From NCBI RefSeq assembly GCF_029813775.1, contig NZ_JARVKW010000009.1:1-64000 (forward strand): 64,000 nucleotides of DNA. The letters are read 5' to 3'. Below, piece after piece: positions 24,774 through 32,979 of this stretch. The position numbers were made by a program, and so were the translations under genes. Source of the DNA: Streptomyces sp. DH24. Its GTDB lineage: Bacteria > Actinomycetota > Actinomycetes > Streptomycetales > Streptomycetaceae. The number at the start of each line of letters is the position of its first letter. The stretch's first letter is position 1. The notes beneath the pieces are model-generated. The model saw only the letters and a list, made by a program, of their open reading frames with translations. It had not been told where the DNA came from and ran no database searches.

Positions 24774-26327
24774 ATGACGGAACACGAGCACGCCGCGACG
24801 GGTCCGGGACCCGGCTCCGGCCCACGCCCTCCGCTGGGCGCCGGGCCGCAGGATGCCGCGCCCGCCGCGGATGCCGCGGGTGCTGCGGACGCCGCGAATG
24901 CTGCGGTCGGCCTGCCCGGCTCCGGCGGACCCGCGTCGGCCGACGCGGGCGAGGGCTCGCGCGCGCACGGGCACGCGGGCGCGCGGCAGAAGGGGCGCGC
25001 GAGGGCCCCGGGCCCGGGGACGGACCCGGCCGGTTCGGCGGACGGCCTCGAACCGCCGCACCGCTTCCGCCGCGACCGGCCGCACAAGCTGATCGGTGGC
25101 GTGTGCGCGGGCCTCGGCCGGCAGTGCGACATGGACCCGGTCATCTTCCGCATCACGCTCGCGGTGCTGTCCGCGACCGGCGGCATCGGCCTCATCTTCT
25201 ACGGCTTCGCCTGGCTCTTCGTCCCGTACGACGACGAGGAGGAGAACGAGCTGCGCAAGCTGCTCACCGGCCGGGTCGACGGCCAGGCCCTGGCGGCGGT
25301 GCTGTTCGCGCTGGTCGGCTGCGGCGTGTTCCTGACCATGCTGAAGAACGGCGGCGTCCTGACGTTCGCCGTGATCCTCTCCCTGCTGCTCGCCGGCGCC
25401 GGGTACTGGTCCCGGCAACGCGGCGCCCCCGGCCCCGATCCGCTGGCGTCGCAGGCCGTGGCGGACGCCCCTCCGGAACCCCAGGCCCCGCCGGTGACCA
25501 CGACGTGGCCGTCCTGGTGGCGCGACCCCATAGTCAAGGACGGCACGCACGTCGGCGGCACGGGCTATCTGTGGGGCCCGTACGAGTCCCTCGACCGGGA
25601 CCTCGCGGCGGCCGTCAACATCAGCCGCGGCATCCCGAAGGATCTCCGTCGCGAGGACGTCCCCTGGGCGCGGCCCCGGCCGCCGAAACCGCGCGGCCCC
25701 CGCCGGGTGGGCGGCTGGGTGTTCCTGCTCGCCCTCCTCGCGGGCGGCCTCGGCACGCGCCTCACCTGGGACGACCACCCGCTGGGCACCAGCCTCCAGG
25801 CCGGCCTGTCCTGCGCGCTCGTGGTCTTCGGCCTGGGCATCACGGTCAGCGCGTTCCTCGGACGAACCGGAGCGGGGTCGATATTCCTGGCGATCGTCAC
25901 GGCGGGGCTGCTGGCCGGTTCGGCGGCGGTGCCCAAGGACATCGGCACCCAGTGGATACGGACGACCTGGCAGCCGACGGCGGTGGCGCAGGTGCGGGAC
26001 CACTACGACCTCGGCACCGGCGTGGGCACGCTGGACCTGTCCCGGCTGCGCGTGCCCGACGGGCAGTCGGTCGCCACGCGCGCCGACGTGGGTGTGGGCC
26101 GAATAAAGGTGATCGTGCCCCGGGACGTGACCGTGCGGCTCAGCATCGAGGTGGGCGTGGGCGACATCCAGTTGCCGGGTGACCAGCGGAAGGACGTGGA
26201 CGTGGAGCCGGGCAAGCGCCAGGAGACCACCCTGCCCCCGGTCACGGGCGGGAAGAACGCCGGGACGCTCGACCTCGACCTCCGGGTCGGCGCCGGACAG
26301 GTGGAGGTGGCCCGTGCTGCGGCATGA
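24774..26327 (+). CDS. PspC-domain and LiaF-like membrane protein
   Basis: The protein has 517 residues. The first ~95 residues are Ala/Gly/Pro-rich and disordered. A PspC domain follows (FRRDRPHKLIGGVCAGLGRQCDMD, about 98–150). Membrane segments lie at about 125–150, 175–190, 198–213, 310–335, 345–362 and 368–385. The soluble C-terminus (about 420–510) has repeated beta strands such as VGTLDLSRL and VGRIKVIVPRDVTVRLSIEVGVGDIQLPG, which resemble the LiaF/cell-wall-antibiotic-response domain. Together the parts imply a regulator of envelope-stress signalling, probably of the adjacent kinase. It overlaps the next gene by 14 bp. Confidence 0.85.
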   Translation: MTEHEHAATGPGPGSGPRPPLGAGPQDAAPAADAAGAADAANAAVGLPGSGGPASADAGEGSRAHGHAGARQKGRARAPGPGTDPAGSADGLEPPHRFRRDRPHKLIGGVCAGLGRQCDMDPVIFRITLAVLSATGGIGLIFYGFAWLFVPYDDEEENELRKLLTGRVDGQALAAVLFALVGCGVFLTMLKNGGVLTFAVILSLLLAGAGYWSRQRGAPGPDPLASQAVADAPPEPQAPPVTTTWPSWWRDPIVKDGTHVGGTGYLWGPYESLDRDLAAAVNISRGIPKDLRREDVPWARPRPPKPRGPRRVGGWVFLLALLAGGLGTRLTWDDHPLGTSLQAGLSCALVVFGLGITVSAFLGRTGAGSIFLAIVTAGLLAGSAAVPKDIGTQWIRTTWQPTAVAQVRDHYDLGTGVGTLDLSRLRVPDGQSVATRADVGVGRIKVIVPRDVTVRLSIEVGVGDIQLPGDQRKDVDVEPGKRQETTLPPVTGGKNAGTLDLDLRVGAGQVEVARAAA

Positions 26328-26553
26328 GTTCCAGCCGGGCAGGCTGGTCGCCGGTCTCTTCCTCACCCTCGGCGGCGTGCTCTACGCGGGCGACGCGGGC
26401 GGGGCCTGGGACACGCCGTGGTTCGTGCTGATCCCGGTCGTCATGGGCGGCCTGTGCCTGGCGGGCGCGACGGCGGTCGTCGCGGGCGGCATCCGCAGAC
26501 GCCGTCGCGGAGCACGCCGGGGCACCCCGGAGGAGGCGAACACCCCGCACTGA
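26314..26553 (+). CDS. small two-helix membrane protein
   Basis: The protein has 79 residues. GTG 26314, directly after GGAGGTGGCCC and inside the 3' end of the PspC/LiaF-like gene, implies translational coupling. Two hydrophobic segments lie at about 10–25 and 35–58, followed by an Arg-rich tail (RRRRRGARRG). No family recognised. Coupling suggests it works with the upstream stress protein, for example as an accessory subunit. Confidence 0.75.
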   Translation: MLRHEFQPGRLVAGLFLTLGGVLYAGDAGGAWDTPWFVLIPVVMGGLCLAGATAVVAGGIRRRRRGARRGTPEEANTPH

Positions 26554-26949
26554 CCGCGGACGACCGACCGGGCGACACGGGACGACCGACCGGGCGACAC
26601 GACGGCCCGACGACCTGGCGACCCGCCGGGCGGCCGACCGACCGGGTGGTGAGCAACCGCCCGGGCGGCAAGCGACCGGGCGGGCAACCGAGCGACGAGG
26701 CCGGCGGGCCAACGCCCGACCGGGCAGCAAGCGACGAGCCGGCGGGCCAGCGCGCGAACCGGGCCAGCGCGCGACCAGGCGGGCGGGCGAGCGACCGCGC
26801 CCCGGAGGGCCAGGCCAATCCGGTCAGCCGGAACCGCCCCGCATCGCAGAGAAGCCCGCGATCCCGCGACCGTCGGCGAGGGGGGCGGACGTCGGCGAGG
26901 GGGCAGCCGACGGCGAGACGGCGGCCCGCGGCGAGACGGCGGCCGGCGC
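26554..26949. other. 396-bp repetitive GC-rich gap
   Basis: This non-coding gap is full of degenerate short repeats such as gacgaccgaccgggcgacac, gcgaccgggcggg and ggcgagacggcgg. It lies between convergent genes. The open frames it contains have Arg/Gly/Pro-only composition and no good starts, so I see no gene. Confidence 0.6.
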
Positions 26950-27483
26950 CTACTGGTACCGGCCCGCCCGCTGCCGTCGCCGTGAGCGCAGGGCCGCGTC
27001 GATCGACAGGTAGGGGGCGCCGGCCAGGACGAGAGGGATCCAGGCCATCAGGTAGGCGAGGTCGTTGCCGTAGTAGTACGGGTCGGAGGCCCAGCTCACG
27101 GTCAGCCACAGGCTGAGCGAGATCAGCGCGCCGCCGAGGGCCGCGAGGCGGGCGAGCAGGCCGATCAGGATGCCGATGCCGACGACCAGTTCGCCGAGGG
27201 CGATGGCGTAGCCGAAGCCGGGCGGGTTCTCCAGCGCCAGGTCGACCAGGGCCGGGACGGCGGAGGAGTCCCGGACGCTGCGCATCAGGTCGCCGACCGA
27301 TCCGGCGCCCGAGTCCTTCATGAAGGCGCTGTCGGTGAGCTTGTCGAGCCCGGCGTAGACGAACGTGACACCGAGGAACACCCGGAGGGGAAGGAGGGCG
27401 TAGTGGGATACCGTGTCCCGCCAACCGCCACGGCCACCGTCGAGGTAGGGGTCGTGTGGGTCCGTCCGCATACCGTGAGTCAT
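26950..27483 (-). CDS. DoxX family membrane protein
   Basis: The protein has 177 residues; I chose ATG 27483 (AGGCGGCG just upstream) over the more upstream frame opening. Four membrane segments lie at about 33–48, 90–108, 118–135 and 145–158. The pattern PLRVFLGVTFVYAGLDKLTD, then PPGFGYAIALGELVVGIGILIGLLARLAA, is the DoxX/SURF4-like signature. DoxX proteins are membrane partners of redox enzymes in some bacteria; the exact role here is unknown. The tail is Arg-rich (RSRRRQRAGR). The neighbours do not suggest a pathway. Confidence 0.85.
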   Translation of the reverse strand: MTHGMRTDPHDPYLDGGRGGWRDTVSHYALLPLRVFLGVTFVYAGLDKLTDSAFMKDSGAGSVGDLMRSVRDSSAVPALVDLALENPPGFGYAIALGELVVGIGILIGLLARLAALGGALISLSLWLTVSWASDPYYYGNDLAYLMAWIPLVLAGAPYLSIDAALRSRRRQRAGRYQ

Positions 27484-27801
27484 CGCCGCCTGCCGCCTCT
27501 CACCCGCCGTGCCGGACCCCTCATCAGACGATACGTACACCGGGCCGACCGCGCTCAGTCCCGTGCCGCGGGTTTTTTGCCGCGACCGGCCGGGCGGGGC
27601 GCCGGCTCGGTCGTCCCCGGCGTCGTCGTAGGCGCACGGCGCGCGTGTGCCCGGCTCGACGGGGAGGACGTCCGGTTCACCGGAGGCGAGCTCCCGGGCA
27701 ACTCGACTGACGCCGCCCTGGGTTCCCTTCGGTGCCGCGCCACACGAGCTGCGTACCCCACCGATTCCACGGCGGGCCGGGCCCGAACCCCGGGCGGCGT
27801 C
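27484..27801. other. 318-bp gap, possible small gene
   Basis: This region between DoxX and the TIG-domain gene is non-coding or holds one doubtful short frame (27555–27770, described separately). No promoter is obvious. Confidence 0.4.
27555..27770 (-). CDS. doubtful 71-residue basic protein
   Basis: A minus-strand frame from ATG 27770 ends in a basic tail RPAGRGKKPAARD that looks natural, and the second half has good third-position GC. The first half is poorer and there is no ribosome-binding site. It could be a real small basic protein, a gene remnant, or chance. It begins 31 bp downstream of the TIG-domain gene stop. Confidence 0.2.
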   Translation of the reverse strand: MESVGYAARVARHRREPRAASVELPGSSPPVNRTSSPSSRAHARRAPTTTPGTTEPAPRPAGRGKKPAARD

Positions 27802-29082
27802 TCAGTCGGTCACGTCGATCGTGTACCGGTTGGTCTCCACGCCCGCCGCCGTCACGACCTGGACCTCGCGGCGGCCCGGTTCCACGTCGGCCGGGACCGG
27901 GACGGTCAGGAGGGTGTCCGTCGGGTTGCTGAAGCCGCCGGTGACCGGGACCAGCGGGACGTGGACGTGGACGGTGCCGATGCGGACGACCATGCGGGAG
28001 AGGCGGTCGGCGGTCTGGGCGCCGGGCGGCACGAAGCCGGCGCCGCGGATCTCGATGTCGTCGCCGGTGCGGATCGGGGCGTCCAGGTCGCCGGCCTCGC
28101 GGGAGCGCACGACGGACAGGATCACGGGACGGCCGCCCTCCGCGTACTTGCCGGCGACGTAGGTGGCCGCCGACACCAGCACCAGGACGGCCAGGCCCCA
28201 CGGCAGGTCGGGCAGCTGGTCCGGGCGGCGGGCGAGCCGTACCGCCGCGAAGGCGAGGGCGACGGCGCCGAGCACGACGTACTGGATGTCGGCGAAGGTG
28301 CCGCGACCGGAGTCGTCGGTGAGCAGGTCGGCGGCGCGCGGCCGGTCCGCCCGGACCTTCTGCAGCCGCTGGCCGAGCACCCGCAGGCCGACCACGCGGC
28401 GCACCAGGACGGCGATGGCGCACACCACGGCGAGGACGGTCACCACACCGGCGCCACGGGCGAGTTCGAGACCGGCGAGCAGCGCGTCGCGCTCGCGGGG
28501 CCCGGAGGCGGCGGCCAGCCGGCCGACCAGGACGAGCACCGCGTACGCCAGGAACAGCACCCACGCGGCGGCCACGGCGCGGGAGGTGGACAGCCGGTTG
28601 TCCTCGCCGATCACCGGCGCGAGCGCGCCGCCGCGCGCCCGGTGGAACCAGGAGGCGGCGGTCAGCCCGCCGGCGACCACGACCGCGGCCAGCAGCCCGG
28701 CGGTGCGGGCCGCCGTCCAGCCGCCGCCGACGGCGGTGAGGGCCTGGACGAGGAGCAGCAGGACGACCGCTGCCCAGACCACGCACGCGGTGCGGCGCCA
28801 CAGGCTCGCCAGCCAGGCGTCGCCCTCGGCGCGGCTGCGTTCGGCGATCAGTTCCGCGGACTGGGTGAGTTCCTCCGAGACCCACTGGCGGGAGGCGGAC
28901 GCCGAGTGGGCGACCGCGGCCGGCAGCCCCTGTCCCGCGGCGAACTCGTCGCGTCTGGCCAGGAATGCGGCGACCGCCCGCCGGTGCCCGGCACGTGCGC
29001 CGTGCGGGCAGTCTCCGCAGGTGCAGCCGCCTTTGTGCGCGTCGGCGTGCACGCCGTCCCGCCTCGCCTCCCGCACCGCCAC
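27802..29082 (-). CDS. multi-pass membrane protein with C-terminal IPT/TIG-like domain
   Basis: The protein has 426 residues. A Cys/His-rich N-terminus, GGCTCGDCPHG (about 18–28), could bind a metal. A helical segment follows, and then about eight hydrophobic segments (about 108–125, 130–145, 170–187, 208–228, 270–285, 295–310). The C-terminal ~110 residues (ILSVVRSREAGDLDAPIRTGDDIEIRGAGF… TDTLLTVPVP…EVQVVTAAGVETNRYTIDV) form an immunoglobulin-like IPT/TIG domain, usually a protein- or glycan-binding surface module. Start at GTG 29082 is open; GTG 29052 is possible. I do not recognise the whole-protein family. It lies 245 bp downstream of the aldolase-like gene. Confidence 0.75.
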   Translation of the reverse strand: MAVREARRDGVHADAHKGGCTCGDCPHGARAGHRRAVAAFLARRDEFAAGQGLPAAVAHSASASRQWVSEELTQSAELIAERSRAEGDAWLASLWRRTACVVWAAVVLLLLVQALTAVGGGWTAARTAGLLAAVVVAGGLTAASWFHRARGGALAPVIGEDNRLSTSRAVAAAWVLFLAYAVLVLVGRLAAASGPRERDALLAGLELARGAGVVTVLAVVCAIAVLVRRVVGLRVLGQRLQKVRADRPRAADLLTDDSGRGTFADIQYVVLGAVALAFAAVRLARRPDQLPDLPWGLAVLVLVSAATYVAGKYAEGGRPVILSVVRSREAGDLDAPIRTGDDIEIRGAGFVPPGAQTADRLSRMVVRIGTVHVHVPLVPVTGGFSNPTDTLLTVPVPADVEPGRREVQVVTAAGVETNRYTIDVTD

Positions 29083-29327
29083 GCCCGATGCCCGCCTTCC
29101 CGGTGGTCCGTCACCGGCGACCGCCCGCGACCGGGGTGTCCACCGCCGTACAACTGCCTTGCAACGACAGCGAATTGTGCCCTACGCCACCCCGTACGCG
29201 TCCGGCAGGTGTGGTCAGGAAGAGTGAACGTCGCGTCGCCGTGTTGACCCGGTGTTCACGGGCGAGGCGTCCGCGGGCCGAGCGGCCGTACCGCGTGGCT
29301 TCGCAACCACCGTCGCCGGGTGGGAGT

Positions 29328-30122
29328 TCAGCTCAGCAGGTCGGGTTCGCTGCGGCTGATGTCCTGCCACAGCGGCTGGTAGTTGATCCACGCGACCAGG
29401 TCCCCGCCGGCCTGTTCGCGGGTGGCCACGGCCGCCTTGTGGTCGATCAGCACCGGCCGGCCGGCCGCCTTCGCGGTCAGCTGCACCTGGCAGGACCGTT
29501 CCATCGACAGGAACCACCAGGCCGCCGCGTCCACCGAGTCGCCGACCGTCAGCAGGCCGTGGTTGCGCAGCACGAGCGCCTTGCGGGTGCCGAGCACGTC
29601 GGCGATGCGGCGCCCTTCCTCGGCATCGACGGCGACGCCGGAGTAGTCGTCGTAGACGGCGTGGTCCTCGTAGAAGGCGCAGCTCTCCTGCGTGATCGGG
29701 TCGAGCAGGTCGCCGAGGGCGGCGACGGCGCGGCCGTGCACCGAGTGGCAGTGGGCGACGGCGACGACGTCGGGGCGGGCGGCGTGGACCTGGGCGTGCA
29801 CGGTGAACGCGGCCTGGTTGACGTGGTGGCGGCCCTGGATGACCTGGCCGTCGGAGTTGGCGAGCACGAGGTCGCTCACAGTGACGTGCTTGAACGGCAT
29901 GCCGAACGGGTTGACCCAGAAGCAGTCGGTGAACTCCGGATCCCGGGCGGTGATGTGGCCCGAGACGCCGTCCTCCAATCCGTACCGCCCGAAGATCCTC
30001 AGGGCGCCCGCGAGCCGTTCCTTGCGATGCCGGCGCTCGTCCCGGACCGACTCGTGCATCGGCGGCATCGCGAACTGCAACTGGTCCGTGGGCAGCGGCA
30101 GGGGCGGGGTGGGCCCGTGCAT
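29328..30122 (-). CDS. class II aldolase/adducin family protein
   Basis: The protein has 264 residues. The fold is recognised from GLEDGVSGHITARDPE (about 48–64), the metal-binding HCHSVHG (about 124) and later NHGLLTVGDSVDAA (about 192). The zinc His residues are therefore present. Family members include fuculose- and ribulose-phosphate aldolases and related decarboxylases; the substrate cannot be told from sequence alone. The N-terminal PTPPLPLPTDQLQFAMPPMH is an extension. The gene is divergent from the flavin-oxidase-like gene at 30273, with a small inverted repeat in between. Confidence 0.85.
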   Translation of the reverse strand: MHGPTPPLPLPTDQLQFAMPPMHESVRDERRHRKERLAGALRIFGRYGLEDGVSGHITARDPEFTDCFWVNPFGMPFKHVTVSDLVLANSDGQVIQGRHHVNQAAFTVHAQVHAARPDVVAVAHCHSVHGRAVAALGDLLDPITQESCAFYEDHAVYDDYSGVAVDAEEGRRIADVLGTRKALVLRNHGLLTVGDSVDAAAWWFLSMERSCQVQLTAKAAGRPVLIDHKAAVATREQAGGDLVAWINYQPLWQDISRSEPDLLS

Positions 30123-30231
30123 AAATCCTCCAGCGGTGTTCCGTTCAGGGCCGGAAAATTACCCTCCGTGAGCCGAGGAGGACAGAGGTGTGCTGTGAAG
30201 ATCGGGCGCAGTCGGGAAAAGTCATGGCGAT

Positions 30232-30252
30232 ACCCGACAGAAGATGTCGGGT
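30232..30252. promoter_or_regulatory. inverted repeat upstream of oxidase-like gene
   Basis: ACCCGACA (30232–30239) and TGTCGGGT (30245–30252) form an 8-bp perfect inverted repeat with a five-base spacer, 20 bp before ATG 30273. It could be an operator for the divergent pair or a short RNA hairpin. Confidence 0.35.
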
Positions 30253-30272
30253 TTGAGGACCATCCTGGCCGC

Positions 30273-30785
30273 ATGAGCCAGTCGAGCCGGACCTCCCCGG
30301 CAGCACAGAAGAACCGGACGGACTGGGCGGCGTTCACCGCCGCCGAACCGGGCCTCGCCCGCACCGTCGAGGAGCGGTTCGCCGCCCACACCCATCACGT
30401 CCTCGCGACCCTGCGCAGGGACGGCTCGCCGCGCACCACCGGCCTGGAGGTGCGGTTCCTGAACGGCGAGCTGTGGCTCGGCATGATGCCGGGCTCGCTG
30501 AAGGCGCTCGACCTGCGCCGCGACCCGCGCTTCGCGCTCCAGGCGAACCCGGGCGAGGGCACGTCCATGGGCGGCGGCGACGTGCGGATCAGCGGGCGCG
30601 CGATCGAGGTCGAGGACGCCGCGACGAAGTCCCGGTACGTGAAAGAGGTGGAACCGCCGGAGCCGTTCCACCTCTTCCGCACCGAGCTGACGGAGGTCGT
30701 GAGGACCTACGTGGAGGACGACGAGTACCTCGTCCTCCAGGTCTGGAAGCCCGGTGAGCCGCTTCGCACGGTCAAGCGCACGTAG
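30273..30785 (+). CDS. pyridoxamine 5'-phosphate oxidase-family (FMN/F420) protein
   Basis: The protein has 170 residues. The split-barrel fold is visible as HHVLATLRRDGSPRTTGLEVRFLNGELWLGMMPGSLKALDLRRDPRFALQ, with the characteristic arrangement of a first strand, an Arg-Asp-Gly turn and a later Lys-Asp/Arg-Asp motif. Such proteins bind FMN or F420 and reduce or oxidise small substrates. Substrate unknown. The N-terminus (about 20 residues) is polar. The start at ATG 30273 is supported by composition, but only GAGGACC, 15 nt upstream, resembles a ribosome-binding site. The gene is convergent with guaA. Confidence 0.85.
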   Translation: MSQSSRTSPAAQKNRTDWAAFTAAEPGLARTVEERFAAHTHHVLATLRRDGSPRTTGLEVRFLNGELWLGMMPGSLKALDLRRDPRFALQANPGEGTSMGGGDVRISGRAIEVEDAATKSRYVKEVEPPEPFHLFRTELTEVVRTYVEDDEYLVLQVWKPGEPLRTVKRT

Positions 30786-30809
30786 GGCCCGTCACCCCCC
30801 GGCCCGGGA

Positions 30810-32390
30810 TCACTCCCACTCGATGGTGCCCGGCGGCTTGCTCGTCACGTCGAGGACGACGCGGTTGACGTCCTTGACCTCGTTGGTGATCCGCGTGGAG
30901 ATCTTCGCGAGGACGTCGTACGGCAGGCGCGACCAGTCGGCCGTCATGGCGTCCTCGGAGGAGACCGGGCGCAGCACGATCGGGTGGCCGTAGGTGCGGC
31001 CGTCGCCCTGGACGCCGACGCTGCGGACGTCCGCGAGGAGGACCACCGGGCACTGCCAGATGTCGCGGTCGAGCCCGGCCGCCGTCAGCTCCTCGCGGGC
31101 GATGGCGTCGGCCTCGCGCAGCAGGTCCAGGCGCTCCTTGGTCACCTCGCCGACGATGCGGATGCCGAGGCCCGGGCCCGGGAAGGGCTGGCGCTGGACG
31201 ATCTCCTCCGGCAGGCCGAGCTCCTGGCCGACCATGCGGACCTCGTCCTTGAACAGCTGGCGCAGCGGCTCGACGAGCTGGAACTCGAGGTCTTCCGGGA
31301 GCCCGCCGACGTTGTGGTGGGACTTGATGTTGGCGGTGCCGGTGCCGCCGCCGGACTCGACGACGTCCGGGTAGAGGGTGCCCTGCACCAGGAAGGCGAC
31401 CTCGGGGCCCTCGTCCGCGATGATCTCGGCCTGCGCCTGCTCGAAGACCCGGATGAACTCCCGACCGATGATCTTCCGCTTCTCCTCGGGGTCGCTGACC
31501 CCGGCGAGCGCCTTGAGGAACCGCTCCTCGGCGTCCACGACCTTCAGCTGCACGCCGGTCGCGGCGACGAAGTCCTTCTCGACCTGCTCGGTCTCGCCCT
31601 TGCGCATCAGGCCGTGGTCGACGTACACGCAGGTCAGCTGCGAGCCGATGGCCTTCTGCACGAGGGCCGCGGCGACCGCGGAGTCCACGCCGCCGGACAG
31701 GCCGCAGATGGCGCGCTTGTCGCCGACCAGCTCACGGATCGCCGCGACCTGCTCCTCGATCACGTTGCCCGTGGTCCAGGAGGGGGTGAGCCCGGCGCCG
31801 CGGTACAGGAAGTGCTCCAGGACCTGCTGGCCGTGTGTGGAGTGCATCACCTCGGGGTGGTACTGCACGCCGTACAGCTTCTTGTCGTCGTTCTCGAAGG
31901 CGGCGACCGGGACGACGTCCGTGGACCCGGTGACCGTGAAGCCCTCCGGGGCGGCGGAGCAGGCGTCGCCGTGCGACATCCACACGGCCTGCTCGGCGGG
32001 GGTGCCCTCGAAGAGGGTGGACGACGGCCGGGAGACGTGCAGTTCGGTACGGCCGTACTCGCGGGCGCCGGTGTTGTCGACGGTGCCGCCGAGGGTCTGC
32101 GCCATCAGCTGGAAGCCGTAGCACATGCCGAAGACGGGGACGCCGGCCTCGAAGATCTCGCGGTCGAGGCGGGGGGCGCCCTCCTCGTACACGGACGACG
32201 GGCCGCCGGACAGGATGATGGCCGCCGGGTTCTTGGCGAGCATCTCCGCGACCGGCATGGTGCTCGGCACGATCTCGCTGTAGACCCGGGCCTCACGGAC
32301 GCGACGGGCGATGAGCTGGGCGTACTGCGCGCCGAAGTCGACGACCAGGACGGTGTCGGGGGCGGCGGCAGCGGGAGTCGCTGATGACAC
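30810..32390 (-). CDS. guaA: GMP synthase (glutamine-hydrolysing)
   Basis: The protein has 526 residues; GTG 32390 is preceded by GGAAGGCACCCC. An N-terminal class I glutamine amidotransferase domain (about 12–200) has the nucleophile Cys90 in GMCYGFQLM and His/Glu in YHPEV. The ATP pyrophosphatase domain begins with the P-loop SGGVDS (about 236), and the C-terminal dimerisation domain contains [20 protein letters not shown] and KPPGTIEWE. All motifs are intact. The reaction is XMP + ATP + Gln to GMP. guaB and guaB3 lie about 22 kb away. A likely −10, TAGAAT (complement of 32431–32436), is in the divergent region shared with the chorismate mutase leader. Confidence 0.98.
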   Translation of the reverse strand: MSSATPAAAAPDTVLVVDFGAQYAQLIARRVREARVYSEIVPSTMPVAEMLAKNPAAIILSGGPSSVYEEGAPRLDREIFEAGVPVFGMCYGFQLMAQTLGGTVDNTGAREYGRTELHVSRPSSTLFEGTPAEQAVWMSHGDACSAAPEGFTVTGSTDVVPVAAFENDDKKLYGVQYHPEVMHSTHGQQVLEHFLYRGAGLTPSWTTGNVIEEQVAAIRELVGDKRAICGLSGGVDSAVAAALVQKAIGSQLTCVYVDHGLMRKGETEQVEKDFVAATGVQLKVVDAEERFLKALAGVSDPEEKRKIIGREFIRVFEQAQAEIIADEGPEVAFLVQGTLYPDVVESGGGTGTANIKSHHNVGGLPEDLEFQLVEPLRQLFKDEVRMVGQELGLPEEIVQRQPFPGPGLGIRIVGEVTKERLDLLREADAIAREELTAAGLDRDIWQCPVVLLADVRSVGVQGDGRTYGHPIVLRPVSSEDAMTADWSRLPYDVLAKISTRITNEVKDVNRVVLDVTSKPPGTIEWE

Positions 32391-32485
32391 GGGGTGCCTT
32401 CCGGCGGTTGGGCGGGGGCTTGTGCTGCCGATTCTACCGAGGTGGGCCGGGTGGCGGTTCCGCGCCGAGTGCGGCGGGCACCGAG

Positions 32486-32491
32486 TACACT
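32486..32491 (+). promoter_or_regulatory. candidate −10 of chorismate mutase leader
   Basis: TACACT lies 8 nt before ATG 32499, so transcription would start at or very near the A of the ATG and the leader peptide would be translated from a leaderless transcript. No strong −35 is visible at 17–18 bp. Confidence 0.5.
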
Positions 32492-32498
32492 CGCCTCC

Positions 32499-32570
32499 AT
32501 GCTCACGCACCAGACCTTCGTCTTCACCTATGGCAACCGGCCCGCCGGCTGCCATGGTCGTGCTGCTTGA
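32499..32570 (+). CDS. aromatic-residue leader peptide (23 aa) of chorismate mutase gene
   Basis: ATG 32499 to TGA 32570 encodes [20 protein letters not shown] followed by Arg-Ala-Ala. The core Phe-Val-Phe-Thr-Tyr gives two Phe and one Tyr codon within five codons; the Tyr codon is TAT, rare in such a GC-rich genome. The frame lies between a leaderless-type promoter and a terminator hairpin, ahead of an aromatic biosynthesis gene. The arrangement matches transcription-attenuation leader peptides (as in phe and trp operons). It is a prediction; expression has not been shown. Confidence 0.6.
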   Translation: MLTHQTFVFTYGNRPAGCHGRAA

Positions 32571-32628
32571 GCAACTGACAAGCGACTTCCCAGGCGCCCC
32601 GGGCTTCAAGGCCCGGGGCGCCTGGCGT
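32532..32628 (+). promoter_or_regulatory. predicted transcription attenuator of chorismate mutase gene
   Basis: Three elements follow the Phe/Tyr codons. First, a hairpin (32532–32553) pairs GGCA with TGCC and CCGG with CCGG, suitable for pausing. Second, GGCTGCCATGG (32547–32557) can pair with CCAGGCGCC (32590–32598) through nine base pairs with two single-base bulges (32550 and 32554), an antiterminator. Third, a perfect 14-bp terminator stem (32591–32604 with 32611–32624), loop TTCAAG, followed by GCGTTTT. Stalling at the Phe or Tyr codons would release the second strand and favour antitermination. Confidence 0.6.
32591..32628 (+). terminator. intrinsic terminator in chorismate mutase leader
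   Basis: A perfect 14-bp GC stem (CAGGCGCCCCGGGC with its complement), a 6-nt loop and a short T-run (gcgtttt) sit 52 nt upstream of the chorismate mutase start, downstream of the leader peptide. It is the terminator form of the predicted attenuator. Confidence 0.8.
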
Positions 32629-32679
32629 TTTCCGGGACCTGTCACCCGGGGCGCCGCACCTGCGACGAGGAGCCCCGAC

Positions 32680-32979
32680 ATGACCACCACGACCACGGCC
32701 GCCACCGCCGAGAAGACCGGCGCCCGCACCGACGAGGCCGCCGGCCTGATCACCGGCGCACGCGACCGCATCGACGCGCTCGACGACCGGATCATCGGGC
32801 TGATCCAGGAACGGATGGCCGTCTCCGCCGTCATCCAGGAGGCGCGGATCTCCTCCGGCGGGCGGCGCGTGAACCTGTCCCGCGAGATGGAGGTCCTCAG
32901 CCACTTCCGCGACGCCCTGGGCAAGCCGGGCACGGCCCTCGCGATGACGCTGCTGGAGCTGTGCCGGGGCAAGATCTGA
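32680..32979 (+). CDS. chorismate mutase (AroQ class)
   Basis: The protein has 99 residues; GAGGAG precedes ATG 32680. The sequence [37 protein letters not shown]… is the helical AroQ fold, with Arg and Lys/Arg side chains for chorismate binding in the expected helix positions (Arg in the first and second helices; Glu/Gln near the end). It converts chorismate to prephenate, the first committed step to Phe and Tyr. No regulatory domain is attached. A leader peptide with Phe and Tyr codons plus a terminator precede it, suggesting feedback at the transcription level. guaA is divergent. Confidence 0.92.
   Translation: MTTTTTAATAEKTGARTDEAAGLITGARDRIDALDDRIIGLIQERMAVSAVIQEARISSGGRRVNLSREMEVLSHFRDALGKPGTALAMTLLELCRGKI

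Noticed and set aside
26441..27424. Minus-strand frame across the repetitive gap and DoxX
   Set aside because: Different frame from the DoxX gene; mainly Arg/Pro/Gly with no start signal.
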